Assembly: GCA_910586205.1 (NCBI GenBank)
Contig: CAJUGD010000006.1
Span: 62,001 to 126,000, forward strand
From: an uncultured Lachnospiraceae bacterium
GTDB lineage: Bacteria > Bacillota > Clostridia > Lachnospirales > Lachnospiraceae
Direction of reading: 5' to 3'
Length of the DNA stretch: 64,000 nt
The position numbers and the translations under genes were made by a program. The notes beneath the pieces are model-generated. The model saw only the letters and a program-made list of their open reading frames with translations. It did not search any database and was not told the origin of the DNA. Position 1 is the stretch's first letter. Every line of letters starts with the position of its first letter. Positions 34,020-43,100 of the stretch are shown here, piece after piece.

Positions 34020-34607
34020 TCATCCCATAAAATAAAAATTCTTAATTTTTCTAACGGTTTCATCCCGATCCTTATTAATAAAGTCTACCCTGTCCGACTC
34101 AATGACCAGTACGCGAGACGTTCCCTCAAGACAGGCCTCCAAGGCCAGAATACTCTCTGACAAATAATCAATGTCCACCATCTGTTCCATTTCCCGTGCC
34201 CTATCGGCAATTCTTTCCGCAAGAACCTTTGTCCGGCACTTTAAATAAATAATCATCCGAGGCAACGCGATCTGCTGCATTAAGTACTGATACATCTGAT
34301 AAAAAACTGCAAATTCTTCTTTTTTCAAATTAGCCTTTCCATACGCCAAATCCTGCAGTAATGAATAATCACTGACAAGCTGTTTATTTTCAGATATGGC
34401 ACGAAGCATTTTATAGTGCAGCAGGGTAAACACCATCTCTGTTTCAAACGAACAGTCAACACCCTTATTTTTATAGAACTCTCCTAAAAACGGGTTATCC
34501 TGATAGCGTTCATAAACCGCGCAAAACCCTTCCTTTTCCATGATCCTGGCCAGCGTAGTCTTTCCTGATGCAATCCCGCCGCATATTTCAATTCTGCCTT
34601 GCTGCAT
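34020..34607 (-). CDS. deoxynucleoside kinase (deoxyguanosine/deoxyadenosine kinase type)
   Basis: Salvages deoxynucleosides by 5'-phosphorylation. The 195 residues show the dNK family parts: P-loop GGIASGKTT at 9-17, ERYQDNPFL near 33, the DRS-like motif as SDYSLLQD near 79, and a LID with ADRAREME near 133. This is slightly shorter than Bacillus Dgk/Dck. It ends in a good terminator. Substrate base cannot be read from the sequence. Confidence 0.85.
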   Translation of the reverse strand: MQQGRIEICGGIASGKTTLARIMEKEGFCAVYERYQDNPFLGEFYKNKGVDCSFETEMVFTLLHYKMLRAISENKQLVSDYSLLQDLAYGKANLKKEEFAVFYQMYQYLMQQIALPRMIIYLKCRTKVLAERIADRAREMEQMVDIDYLSESILALEACLEGTSRVLVIESDRVDFINKDRDETVRKIKNFYFMG

Positions 34608-34654
34608 AAAATGTTAAAAGGAATTCCAAATTGTGTTTCCCCCTGAATCCGGCA

Positions 34655-34771
34655 TTACTCAACCTGGCAAATCTTCCCTGCTCTGGAAAATGTCTGAAGC
34701 ATTTGAATATAATAATCTGTTTCCCGATCTGCCAAAACTTCTATTTCTATCTGATGGATTTTTTCACACAC
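34655..34771 (-). CDS. possible small ORF of 38 residues
   Basis: A GTG at 34771 lies 11 nt after AGGAG, which is inside the end of the HhH gene. The predicted product begins MCEKIHQIEIEVLADRET and ends ICQVE; it is helical and charged. The same frame stays open for 14 codons upstream of the GTG, overlapping the HhH gene. It could therefore be a real coupled small gene, or the shifted 3' end of the HhH gene after a frameshift. Confidence 0.3.
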   Translation of the reverse strand: MCEKIHQIEIEVLADRETDYYIQMLQTFSRAGKICQVE

Positions 34772-34772
34772 A

Positions 34773-35234
34773 TCAACAAGCTCTCCTGTCAGCCATATAG
34801 CTTTCTTTAAAATGTTTCAGCCTGCCTTGATCCTTTTTATCCAGCAATGCCTGCAATCGGTTCCATTGTTCTGGGTCCAGCAAATCCTCCCCGCTGGAAA
34901 CGGATAATTCCCAAAGGTTTTTAATAAGCTTATCAGAAAGACCAAAGCTAAGCAGCAATGAATAATCATAAATACCAAAGGTTTCTTCATATGTTTTTAA
35001 TTCGGCCAGTTGGCCTGTTTCTAATATTTCTATAATACAGGCTTCGATTTTACTTCCCACATGAGGAATTTTGCGAAGCTCATTTTTTTCATACATTTCT
35101 TCTATATAACGGTCATACGCATCTACCGCCATTGCAGCGGCAAAATACGCCTTTGCCTTATATTGGCTGTCAAAAAAAACCGACTGAATTTTCGACATTT
35201 TATAAAGAAAAAACGCCACTTCAAAATCGTACAC
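34773..35234 (-). CDS. helix-hairpin-helix protein, PolX N-terminal-like
   Basis: Small protein of 153 residues. Residues 1-75 match the 8-kDa N-terminal domain of family X DNA polymerases: helices FFLYKMSKIQSVF and AYFAAAMAVDAYDRYIEEM, then the HhH LRKIPHVGSKIEACIIEIL. No polymerase or PHP domain follows, so it is DNA-binding only, or a degenerate paralogue. A GTG start is chosen because AAGGAGG lies 6 nt before it. It is divergent from the flippase gene and upstream of the kinase. Role unknown. Confidence 0.65.
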   Translation of the reverse strand: MYDFEVAFFLYKMSKIQSVFFDSQYKAKAYFAAAMAVDAYDRYIEEMYEKNELRKIPHVGSKIEACIIEILETGQLAELKTYEETFGIYDYSLLLSFGLSDKLIKNLWELSVSSGEDLLDPEQWNRLQALLDKKDQGRLKHFKESYMADRRAC

Positions 35235-35304
35235 CCTCTGCCTCCTTTTTTATGACTATTCTAACCGGATTTGAAAAGTATGTCAATATCCGTTACTCAG
35301 ACCC

Positions 35305-35333
35305 TTGCCAACCAACTCAACCTGCGCTATACT
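35305..35333 (+). promoter_or_regulatory. promoter of the flippase gene
   Basis: TTGCCA, 17-nt spacer and TATACT lie 30 nt before the ATG at 35363. Confidence 0.7.
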
Positions 35334-35362
35334 TTAAACTGACACGGAAAGGAGACTGTCCC

Positions 35363-37018
35363 ATGGCAAAACATCCCGCTTCAAAGAACATCCCCAAAGA
35401 CACCAACGCCGGCGATCTGCTGCTTCAGGGCAGCATTCTCGCCATTGCAGGCATCCTGGTCCGTTTTATCGGACTTCTCTACAAGGTTCCCATGATCCGG
35501 ATATTAGGCCAGGAAGGAATCGGCTATTACAATACTGCCTATGAGATCTACAATATCGGGCTGATCCTTTCCTCCTACAGCCTTCCCCTTGCCATGTCCA
35601 AGCTGATTGCTGCCAGGCGGGTCCGCAGACAATACCAGGACATCCGTCGGGTTTTTTTCAGCGGTCTGACTGTCAGCGCTGCTGCAGGAGGTCTGATGAC
35701 CCTTCTCCTTTTACTGGGCGGCGACTTTATCACAACGGTCATCTTTAAAAGTCCCAGCAGCGCCCTTCCTTTAAAGGTTATGGCTCCCACCATTTTCGTC
35801 TTCTCCATTATGGGCGTCATCCGCGGCTATTTTCAGGGACAAGGCAACATGGTTCCTACCTCTGTCTCCCAAATCATCGAACAGGTAGTCCATGCTGCCG
35901 TAAGTATTGCCGCTTCCTATGCCTTTATGGTCTGGTTTGCCTCCCGGCCCAATCCCAAGTCCTACGGCGCGGCCGGCGGAACCTTAGGAACCTTATGCGG
36001 CGCTGTTGCAGCGCTTATTTATCTTGCCATTCGTATGCTCTGCTTCCAGAGAAGGAATGCCCGCACACTCCGCCGCCCTCAAAAAATCCATGTAGAAACC
36101 TGGGGGAATGTATATTCTGCCCTGTTTCTCACCCTGACCCCCATTATCCTCAGCCAATTCGTCTACCAGCTCAGCGGCTCTGTTGACAATTCCATGTTTG
36201 GCCAGATCATGGACGCAAAAGGACTGACCGAAACCCAGAGAGCCACTTTGCTGGGCGTCTACGGCGGTGAATACCGGCTCCTCTCCAATGTACCGGTGGC
36301 CATTGCCTCCTCCTTAGGCGCCTCCATGATTCCCAGTATCGTCCAGTCCCGGACATGCCACAGGCTGAAGGAGGTCCGATACAAGATCCGCATGACCATC
36401 AAATTCAACATGCTGATTGCCATCCCCTGCGCCGTGGGCATGGGGGTTTTAGCCGGCCCTATTATGGAATTGATTTTTCATGATAACTCGGAGCTTTCTG
36501 CCAACCTGATGCGGATCGGCGCTCCTGCCGTGGTTTTTTTCTCCCTCTCAACTGTTACCAACGCGGTTCTGCAGGGAATCGACCGCATGAGCAAATCCGT
36601 CAGCCATTCCGCCATTTCCCTGGTTCTGCACATGATCCTGGTATATGTCATGTTAGCCTATCTGGACTGGAATGTGTACGGACTGGTAATCGGCAATGTT
36701 ACCTTTGCCCTGGTCGTCTGTATTCTCAACTGGTTTTCCATCAAAAGGGCGCTCCGGTACCGCCAGGAGATCCTGACCACATTTTTGCTTCCCTTACTGG
36801 CTTCCTTCTTTATGGGAGGCGCTGCACTAGGCATTTACTACGGAACGTTTTCTCTGACTCAGAAAAATTCCATCTCCATGCTTGTCACGGTTCCTTTTGC
36901 CATGATGGTCTACGCCGTGCTCATTCTCCTTTTAAGGGTGGTCACAGAGGAGGAGCTTCCCCAGATGCCCTTTGGACGCAAGATTTTGATTCTCTCAAAA
37001 AAGCTTCGTTTATTATAA
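35363..37018 (+). CDS. polysaccharide/lipid II-type flippase, SpoVB/MurJ (MVF) family
   Basis: Integral membrane protein of 551 residues with 14 hydrophobic segments, of the MOP superfamily that flips lipid-linked cell-wall or polysaccharide precursors. Family marks are LLQGSILAIAGILVRFIGLLYK near 17, YYNTAYEIYNIGLILSSYSLP near 55 and RGYFQGQGNMVPTSVSQIIEQ near 155. The ATG follows GGAGA by 9 nt; the frame opens 77 codons earlier without support. SpoVB-like members serve sporulation cortex or general peptidoglycan; the choice is not possible here. Single gene with its own promoter and terminator. Confidence 0.88.
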   Translation: MAKHPASKNIPKDTNAGDLLLQGSILAIAGILVRFIGLLYKVPMIRILGQEGIGYYNTAYEIYNIGLILSSYSLPLAMSKLIAARRVRRQYQDIRRVFFSGLTVSAAAGGLMTLLLLLGGDFITTVIFKSPSSALPLKVMAPTIFVFSIMGVIRGYFQGQGNMVPTSVSQIIEQVVHAAVSIAASYAFMVWFASRPNPKSYGAAGGTLGTLCGAVAALIYLAIRMLCFQRRNARTLRRPQKIHVETWGNVYSALFLTLTPIILSQFVYQLSGSVDNSMFGQIMDAKGLTETQRATLLGVYGGEYRLLSNVPVAIASSLGASMIPSIVQSRTCHRLKEVRYKIRMTIKFNMLIAIPCAVGMGVLAGPIMELIFHDNSELSANLMRIGAPAVVFFSLSTVTNAVLQGIDRMSKSVSHSAISLVLHMILVYVMLAYLDWNVYGLVIGNVTFALVVCILNWFSIKRALRYRQEILTTFLLPLLASFFMGGAALGIYYGTFSLTQKNSISMLVTVPFAMMVYAVLILLLRVVTEEELPQMPFGRKILILSKKLRLL

Positions 37019-37028
37019 GTATACAGCA

Positions 37029-37066
37029 AAGCCGGCCTCCTCACAGAGCAGACCGGCTTCTTCATT
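37029..37066 (+). terminator. terminator of the flippase gene
   Basis: AAGCCGG/CCGGCTT stem with a 17-nt loop that can pair further, followed by CTTCATTTTC. It lies between the convergent flippase and TRAP genes and could serve both strands. Confidence 0.6.
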
Positions 37067-37120
37067 TTCAAATCACATCTTCAAAATACTCATTAACCCA
37101 AGCATTCTCCAAAACTGCCT

Positions 37121-38407
37121 TTAGAACAGTCCCGGGAACAGCATAGCCGGAAGGGCCAGCCACGCCATGGGAAACAGCACCAGCAGCGCCAGTACCAAAA
37201 TAGAGGACAGGAAATAAGGAAGAGTCCCCTTAAATGCATCCTCAATCGTAATTCCGCTGATCGAAGATGCAATCAGCAGGCACAGTCCATAAGGCGGAGT
37301 AACCAGGCCCAGAGCCAGCGTAACCACAATAATCAGGCCCAGGATAATGGGGCTGATCCCCAAAGCAGTAGCAGCCGGAAGAATAATCGGAACAAAAAGG
37401 ATCATCGCCGGAACTGCATCCATGAATGTACCTACAAACATAAAGAACGCCACCACAACCAGCAAAAATACCAGCCAGCCTCCTGCCATATTGGCAAAGA
37501 AGCCCTGCACGATCACATTTAGCTGATAGTAGCTGAGCAGCTCACCCAATGCATTGGCCGTGGCCAGAGCAAACAGAGACAGAGAAGACATCTTCATGGT
37601 CTCAATCAAAATCCTCGGCAGGTTCTTTACTTTAATAGTGCGGTAGAAAAACAATCCTACCAAAAGAGCATACATACTGGCAAATGCCGCTGACTCCGTA
37701 GGAGTAAACAGACCGGATACAATACCGCCAATCAGAATAATCGGCGTCAGCAATGCCGGCATGGACTGCCATACCAGCCGCATGGCATCCCTGGGAGAAA
37801 CCTTCTCACACTTGGGGAAGTTCTTCTTCTTGGAATACAGCTTTACCACTGCCATCATGGCAAGACCCAATAGGATTCCGGGAACCAGACCTGACATAAA
37901 CAATGCGCCTGTACTGACATTGGCAATACCTGCATATACCACCATGGTAATACTAGGCGGTATGATAGAGCCTAATGTGGATGACGCCGCCGTCACGCCT
38001 ACAGAAGTTCCCTTATCATAACCCTGTTTCTCCATAGCCGGGATAAAGATCTTACCCACGCCGGCTGTATCTGCCTGAGAGGAACCGGAAATACCGGCAA
38101 AGATCATGGATACCAACACATTCGAATATGCCAAGCCGCCGCGGAAATGGCCTACCAGCGCATTACAGCAGTCAATAAGCTTTTCTGTAATCTCACCCTC
38201 ATTCATCAGGTTTGCCGCCAGAATAAACAGCGGAACTGCCAAAAGCGTAAAGCTGTTCAAGCCATTAAACATCTTGGAAAACACGACCGTGTTAGGAATC
38301 TGAGCCAAGGAAGCGATACCAGTAAAGGATACCACGCCCAAAGCAAAGGAAATCGGTACGCCAAGCGCCACGAAAAGAATAAACATGATGACTAATATTG
38401 CACCCAT
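37121..38407 (-). CDS. dctM: TRAP transporter large permease (DctM)
   Basis: Large membrane subunit of a sodium-driven TRAP importer, 428 residues, about 12 membrane segments. Typical stretches are PLFILAANLMNEGEI near 57, FAGISGSSQADTAGVGKIFIP near 105 and SSTLGSIIPPS near 146. The start overlaps the stop of the small subunit by 1 nt (TAATG). Together with the reductase at 40250 the system resembles E. coli YiaMNO for 2,3-diketo-L-gulonate. Confidence 0.95.
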   Translation of the reverse strand: MGAILVIMFILFVALGVPISFALGVVSFTGIASLAQIPNTVVFSKMFNGLNSFTLLAVPLFILAANLMNEGEITEKLIDCCNALVGHFRGGLAYSNVLVSMIFAGISGSSQADTAGVGKIFIPAMEKQGYDKGTSVGVTAASSTLGSIIPPSITMVVYAGIANVSTGALFMSGLVPGILLGLAMMAVVKLYSKKKNFPKCEKVSPRDAMRLVWQSMPALLTPIILIGGIVSGLFTPTESAAFASMYALLVGLFFYRTIKVKNLPRILIETMKMSSLSLFALATANALGELLSYYQLNVIVQGFFANMAGGWLVFLLVVVAFFMFVGTFMDAVPAMILFVPIILPAATALGISPIILGLIIVVTLALGLVTPPYGLCLLIASSISGITIEDAFKGTLPYFLSSILVLALLVLFPMAWLALPAMLFPGLF

Positions 38408-38892
38408 TATTTATTTCCTCCTTTCGTCAGGTTCCCAATATCATCGATGATCTGGAACACCAAATATATCGCAGAAGTAATGCCGCACAGAGGAAGACAC
38501 AGCCAGGTGGGCCCTCTCTTAAAGGACGGGATATTAACCCAAGTGTAATTCCAGAACTGTTTTGTAACCAAAAAGCCATAGTAAGCCATTAAAACGGCAA
38601 AATACAACATAATAAGAGAAATCACGATAGACAGGATTTTCTTTGCCGGCCCATCCTTCAGCATATCACTGATGGAGGTGAATGCAAAGTGCCGCTTCTC
38701 ATACACCATGGCCCCGGACCCCATAAACACAGCCCAAATAAAGGAATACATGGAGACATCTTCCGTCCAGGTGGCCGCAATCCCAATGTACCGGGAAAGC
38801 ATCTGGAACACAACCGTGAGAAGGAATATGCACAGGAAGAGTCCGCCGATTGCAATTTGAATCTTCTGCATCATCTCAATTGCTTTCTTCAT
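38407..38892 (-). CDS. dctQ: TRAP transporter small permease (DctQ)
   Basis: Four-helix membrane subunit of 161 residues that partners DctM. The pattern SRYIGIAATWTEDVSMYSFIWAVFMGSGAM split over residues 33-65 is typical of the family (W-TEE/D motif). Coupled to dctM by a 1-nt overlap; preceded by a hairpin that separates it from the binding-protein gene. Confidence 0.9.
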   Translation of the reverse strand: MKKAIEMMQKIQIAIGGLFLCIFLLTVVFQMLSRYIGIAATWTEDVSMYSFIWAVFMGSGAMVYEKRHFAFTSISDMLKDGPAKKILSIVISLIMLYFAVLMAYYGFLVTKQFWNYTWVNIPSFKRGPTWLCLPLCGITSAIYLVFQIIDDIGNLTKGGNK

Positions 38893-38967
38893 TTTCGTTC
38901 TCCTTTAAGGTTTCCTGTTAAAATTAAAACAGGATTTTAACAGTTTCTTTACATACGTTTAAGCGGA

Positions 38968-39001
38968 ACAACAGCCACCCAGTCTCCCAGGTGACTGCTG
39001 T
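38968..39001 (-). other. intercistronic hairpin between TRAP binding protein and permease genes
   Basis: ACAGCAGTCACC pairs with GGTGGCTGTTGT over 12 positions (two wobbles) around a 10-nt loop, with no T-tract afterwards. Such stem-loops protect the upstream mRNA end or partly stop transcription, giving more binding protein than permease. Confidence 0.55.
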
Positions 39002-39037
39002 ATTCTTTAAAAAATCAAATCATTGTCCGTTTACTTT

Positions 39038-40153
39038 TTATTCTGCTGCACGAATCATTTCCAGTTCAGCGGTCATGTTGTTATCAGCCGCAAACTTATC
39101 CTGAATCGGCAGAGCCAGAGCCTTAAATGCGTCAATGTCCAGATCCTCAAAGTTTGTTACAACTGCGCCGTCAGCAATAACCTTCTCCTTGGACTCCTTG
39201 AACATACGGTAAACAACCTGACGCTCCTCCTCGGTACAAGCCACAACGGCCTCATCGATCCATGCCTTCTGCTCATCTGTGAGACCATCATAAAAATGGC
39301 CGTTCATCAGAAGCAGACGAGTGGTATAGTCATGATGGGTTTCGGCAATGTGCTTACCGTTATCAGTCTTGTGATGCTCCTTCAGCATAAAGCTGGTATA
39401 ATCGTTCTCAGCAGAATCTACAACACCCTGCTGCAGAGCCTGATACAGCTCGCCCCATGCCACGGAAGTAGGAATCGCGCCGCAGGCTTTCCAGAAATCC
39501 TGCTGTACCTGAGAAGACTGGGTACGAATGGTCATGCCCTTTAAATCTTCTGGTTTGGTAATGTCTTTCTTTCCGTAGTAGTCACGCACGGAGGAAGACC
39601 AATAAGCCATAATCCGGAAATTGTTGCCGGTCTTCTCGCTGACCGTTGCCTTCATCTTTTCGCCAAACTCACCGTCTAAGCACTTCTCCCAGTGGTCAAA
39701 GCTGTTAAACAGATAGTTCAGGGAGAAAATATCCACCTCAGGCACACCGATAGAAGTCATGAATCCCGGAGAAGCCACTACCATGGAAGCAGCGCCCATC
39801 TCCAGCTTCTCAATCAGCTCATTCTCATTCTCACCTAAGGTTCCTTTATGTACGGTTACAGCAATCTTGCCGCCGGAAATATCTTCCAGCACCTCTTTGA
39901 ACTTATCCATGCCGTAAGAATACGGGTTATCTAAGGAGGTCTGGTTGGAAGCAATAATCAGATTCAGCTCTGCATCTGCTGAAGGCGCCGCCGGTGCTGC
40001 CGCATCCCCGCCTCCTGCCGCCGCTGCCGTTGTTGCGGCAGCATCTCCGCCGCCTGCCGGTGCCGGGGCTGCTGCCGGCGGGGTCGGTCCGCAGCCTGCC
40101 AGTGATGCCACTACCATAGCTCCTGCTAATAACAGTGATAAATTCTTCTTCAT
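39038..40153 (-). CDS. dctP: TRAP transporter substrate-binding lipoprotein (DctP)
   Basis: Extracytoplasmic receptor of 371 residues. A signal peptide ends in the lipobox LAGC (18-21), followed by a Pro/Ala/Gly low-complexity linker with repeated GGGDAAA. The DctP fold carries the carboxylate-binding region (GMTIRTQSSQVQQDFWKACGAIPTSV split near residue 210). Start chosen at 40153 because of the signal peptide; the frame opens 21 codons earlier. Ligand inferred to be a sugar acid such as 2,3-diketo-L-gulonate. Confidence 0.92.
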   Translation of the reverse strand: MKKNLSLLLAGAMVVASLAGCGPTPPAAAPAPAGGGDAAATTAAAAGGGDAAAPAAPSADAELNLIIASNQTSLDNPYSYGMDKFKEVLEDISGGKIAVTVHKGTLGENENELIEKLEMGAASMVVASPGFMTSIGVPEVDIFSLNYLFNSFDHWEKCLDGEFGEKMKATVSEKTGNNFRIMAYWSSSVRDYYGKKDITKPEDLKGMTIRTQSSQVQQDFWKACGAIPTSVAWGELYQALQQGVVDSAENDYTSFMLKEHHKTDNGKHIAETHHDYTTRLLLMNGHFYDGLTDEQKAWIDEAVVACTEEERQVVYRMFKESKEKVIADGAVVTNFEDLDIDAFKALALPIQDKFAADNNMTAELEMIRAAE

Positions 40154-40249
40154 AATAGTTCCCTTTCTCTTTCTTATTATTTTTACGAACCGCTGTTCCT
40201 CTTGGCGGTATCGCAAAGAACGCTTCTGAATGATCTGGTACAGCTCCTC

Positions 40250-41254
40250 TTACATAGCCAGGATCGCGTTCCACTTTTCCTCGATGACCGGGATGCCGTT
40301 CTCCTGGTTATCTTTCCGGGTTCCAATCTCAATCTCTCCTGGATAGAAAACTTTGCCGCCTTCCTGCGCCGGAACCGATGACCGGATGTCCGCCACCAGC
40401 TCATCCACAATGTGATCCGTGGTCTCTGTATCCTGGAACTTACCCGGATCAATGGCTATCATGATCTGTGACAGCCCTATTTCGTCTCCAAAGGTTCCAA
40501 TCTTCTGAACAGAGTTGGCATTGGTCAGAACCGTGGAAATCAGATCCAGCAGGATAGAAATACCGCTGCCCTTCCAATATCCCATGGGAAGCACTCTCCA
40601 AGTCTTCTCAATGGCTCCTGGGTCTGTGGTCAGATTGCCATCCTCATCATACCCGCCCGGTACCGGAAGCTTCTGGCCCTTCAGCCTTGCCTCCTCAATC
40701 TTGCCATAGGAGAACTGAGACACTGCACAGTCTACTACCACATGATCTCCATTGCTCTTAGGCACGGACAGAATCAATGGATTGTTGCCGATCTTTCTGT
40801 CCTTACCGCCCCATGCCGGCATATTCGGCATGGTATTAGACCAGCAGATACCGATACATCCCGCATTGGCTGCCTGCCATCCATAGCTGCCACCGCGCAT
40901 CCAGTGGTTGCTGTTGCCTAATGCCACCATTCCGATACCGTACTGCCTGGCCAGCTCAATGGCTCGATCCATAGCCTGCTTTGCATTCAGCGGGCCAAAG
41001 CCTCTGTGCCCTTCCCACCGCTCAATAGCTCCCATAGACATCTCGCAGGTGGCTACCACATCCGGATTGATCTCTCCCTTATCCAAATACTCTACTACAC
41101 GAGGGAAACGGTTAATCCCATGGCTGTAAATACCATCCAAGCTGTTCTGTGCAAAAACTGTGGCTGCATCCAATGCATTCTTCTCATTAAAACCTCTGCT
41201 GATCAGTACGCGCTCAAACTCCTTTAACAGTTCTTCATACTTGATTCTTAACAT
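40250..41254 (-). CDS. dlgD: 2,3-diketo-L-gulonate reductase-like (Ldh_2 family, DlgD/YiaK)
   Basis: NAD(P)H-dependent oxidoreductase of the malate/L-lactate dehydrogenase type, 334 residues. It follows E. coli YiaK closely: VLISRGFNEKNA, GIYSHGINRFPR near 40, NSNHWMRGGSYGWQAA near 113, and GYWKGSGISILLDLIST near 225. It is the first gene of the operon, followed by the TRAP transporter, the same company as yiaK keeps with yiaMNO in ascorbate-derived sugar-acid use. Downstream enzymes (kinase, decarboxylase) are not nearby, so the substrate is only likely. Confidence 0.8.
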   Translation of the reverse strand: MLRIKYEELLKEFERVLISRGFNEKNALDAATVFAQNSLDGIYSHGINRFPRVVEYLDKGEINPDVVATCEMSMGAIERWEGHRGFGPLNAKQAMDRAIELARQYGIGMVALGNSNHWMRGGSYGWQAANAGCIGICWSNTMPNMPAWGGKDRKIGNNPLILSVPKSNGDHVVVDCAVSQFSYGKIEEARLKGQKLPVPGGYDEDGNLTTDPGAIEKTWRVLPMGYWKGSGISILLDLISTVLTNANSVQKIGTFGDEIGLSQIMIAIDPGKFQDTETTDHIVDELVADIRSSVPAQEGGKVFYPGEIEIGTRKDNQENGIPVIEEKWNAILAM

Positions 41255-41350
41255 TGTTTTAATCCATTCCTTTCCTTTTTCTTAATTACTTGCATTAAGA
41301 TTGTAAGTACTTTTTGTCACTTTTGATACATTTCTTGCATCTACAATTTT

Positions 41351-41364
41351 TGCAATCGATTGTA
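41351..41364 (-). promoter_or_regulatory. ATCGAT-type operator at the dlgD-TRAP promoter
   Basis: TGCAATCGATTGTA, a near-perfect palindrome with core CAATCGATTG, starts 5 nt downstream of the -10 box, covering the transcription start. It fits repression by the LacI at 41986-42990, but also satisfies the loose catabolite-repression (cre) consensus TGNAANCGNNNNCA, so CcpA is an alternative. Confidence 0.7.
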
Positions 41365-41369
41365 CCTGA

Positions 41370-41398
41370 ATTTTATCACAATTCAGCACCTATTTCAA
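41370..41398 (-). promoter_or_regulatory. promoter of the dlgD-TRAP operon
   Basis: Minus-strand TTGAAA (41398-41393), 17-nt spacer, TAAAAT (41375-41370). The leader to the dlgD ATG is about 110 nt. The 731-nt gap 41255-41985 also holds the second promoter and palindromes listed below. Confidence 0.75.
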
Positions 41399-41710
41399 CT
41401 GCAATTCTTCCTCTGTTTTGTACAAATTCTACAGAGGATTTTTGTTAATATTTCATAGTTTACAAAAAACAATGTATAAATTCCCTATAAATATATCTAA
41501 AATAAGCGAATTGTATACATTAAGTATCCAAAGTAATCTCTTTCTGCCTTTTCCTCCTGTAAGATACTGTTTCCGGCAGATTGCATTACAATCTCATTTG
41601 TTTCCGGATCCTGCCATTCATACAATACAGCCTGCGTCTTTTTCAGCTTCCTTTTCCCGTCCCTGCAGTCTGCCTGTTATTTTAAGTAATCCTGACAAAT
41701 CCTCTTTGTT

Positions 41711-41766
41711 TTGCAATCGATTGCAATTTGTAATATTATGATAACACAATTATTTATGAATTTCAA
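41711..41766 (-). promoter_or_regulatory. second promoter with perfect 16-bp palindrome, no clear gene
   Basis: Minus-strand TTGAAA (41766-41761), 17-nt spacer, TATCAT (41743-41738), then TTGCAATCGATTGCAA at 41726-41711 on the start region. This copies the layout of the dlgD promoter. The transcript would cross 41400-41700, where one frame is open for about 57 codons ending near 41499, without a convincing start. It may be an upstream dlgD promoter, or serve a small RNA or decayed gene. Confidence 0.6.
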
Positions 41767-41871
41767 GTATGCTTTATCCGTGTTATTTCACATTTTTTCA
41801 TGATATTTTTTGTGCATTTATTACACTTTTTATCTTATAATTTATTTCAGCCTCCTCATCCGTTCTTCTTT

Positions 41872-41891
41872 TTTGGAAATCGATTTCCAAA
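41872..41891. promoter_or_regulatory. perfect 20-bp palindrome centred on ATCGAT
   Basis: TTTGGAAATCGATTTCCAAA is fully symmetric. Its centre matches the other ATCGAT sites but its arms differ (GGAAA instead of TGCA), so it may bind another LacI-family protein. It lies 95 nt past the stop of the LacI gene. No promoter was identified next to it. Confidence 0.6.
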
Positions 41892-41939
41892 TCACGATTC
41901 CAAAAATCTTGTGTATTTCCAATATTTCCTGTAAACACA

Positions 41940-41974
41940 AAGCAGCGGCAAAGCCAAATGCTTTACCGCTGCTT
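41940..41974 (-). terminator. hairpin terminator after the second LacI gene
   Basis: AAGCAGCGGTAAAGC pairs with GCTTTGCCGCTGCTT with one mismatch around a 5-nt loop, followed on the minus strand by TGTGTTTAC. It lies 12 nt past the stop. The U-tract is weak. Confidence 0.65.
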
Positions 41975-41985
41975 CAAAAACATTC

Positions 41986-42990
41986 TTATGTGCTCTCCCT
42001 CTCAATGATCTCTGAAAACATCATCAGTACCTTGCTCTGTACCTTCCCCTCTAACCCTTCCCGCAGGATGGAAGCTGCTGATTCGCTCAGATCCTGCAGA
42101 CGATTATCTAAGGTAGTCAGCTTAGGCATACAGATCTCCCCATAAATACTATTGTCAATTCCAATCAAAGCCAAACGATCCGGAACCGAAATTTTCTGGT
42201 CACAGGCAGCACGCACCCCTCCTACTGCCACCAAATCAATGGTATATATGATTCCCTGCACATCCGGGTGTTCTCTGAGAATACGCATCGTTATGTCATA
42301 TCCGCCCTGAACGCTGCTCTCCTCCATCTCATACAGCCAAAGTCCGTCTTCCCCGGTTCCATGCTTTCTCATCCCTGTACAATATCCCTGCTGCTTGCGG
42401 GAATTGGCTGGAGACGGAGAATCCAGCACAAAAGCAAGCCGCGATTTTCCTTTGGAATACAATAGATCCACACATTTCTCCACCCCTGCATCCTCGTCCA
42501 CAATCACTCCTGATACATTCGGAAGATCCAGATAACCATTGACCATCACAATGGGGATTCTCGGCAGATGGCTTTGAATGCTTTCTTTCACAGCCTCTGT
42601 CTCAAACATGGAGCCCATAAGAATAACACCCTCCACCCGGCGCTGCTCTAAAATGCGGATATACTCTGCCTTCTTCTCGTCCTTTGGCCCTGTGCTCATA
42701 GTAATGCAGCAATATCCTCTCTTTGTCAGTTCCTGCTCAATGACAAAGGCACTGTCAATGTGATGTGCCACCCGGATATCCACAATCAAAATCCCTACCA
42801 GCCTGCTAGACTGCATAACCAGCCCTCTTGCCGCTGCATCTGGTATGTAATTATACTTTTTTAAAAGCATCTGAACCTTCTGCCGGGTCTCCTGCTTGAT
42901 TCCCGGCCGGTTGTTAATCACCCTGGATACCGTACTGGCCGCCACCCCGGCCTCCCGGGCTATATCATATATCGTCACGTTCCTTAACAC
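41986..42990 (-). CDS. LacI-family regulator of the sugar-acid/ABC region
   Basis: DNA-binding regulator of 334 residues. HTH and hinge lie at 1-50 (VTIYDIAREAGVAASTVSRVINNRPGIKQETR), then the sugar-binding-type domain (GILIVDIRVAHH, LALIGIDNSIYG). It lies between the TRAP operon and the ribose-type ABC operon. Sites with CAATCGATTG at 41351, 41711 and 43180 are good targets, so it may control the TRAP operon and itself. Link to the ABC operon is unproven. Confidence 0.9.
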   Translation of the reverse strand: MLRNVTIYDIAREAGVAASTVSRVINNRPGIKQETRQKVQMLLKKYNYIPDAAARGLVMQSSRLVGILIVDIRVAHHIDSAFVIEQELTKRGYCCITMSTGPKDEKKAEYIRILEQRRVEGVILMGSMFETEAVKESIQSHLPRIPIVMVNGYLDLPNVSGVIVDEDAGVEKCVDLLYSKGKSRLAFVLDSPSPANSRKQQGYCTGMRKHGTGEDGLWLYEMEESSVQGGYDITMRILREHPDVQGIIYTIDLVAVGGVRAACDQKISVPDRLALIGIDNSIYGEICMPKLTTLDNRLQDLSESAASILREGLEGKVQSKVLMMFSEIIEREST

Positions 42991-43100
42991 CTCAACATCT
43001 AGCTGCCCCCGCAGCGTTTCCGCCTTTTACGGGCAGTGCATTCCTGCTGCTTTTTCACTGACTGCTCGGCAGCACAGCCTGGGCTGCTGTCTTTTTATTT

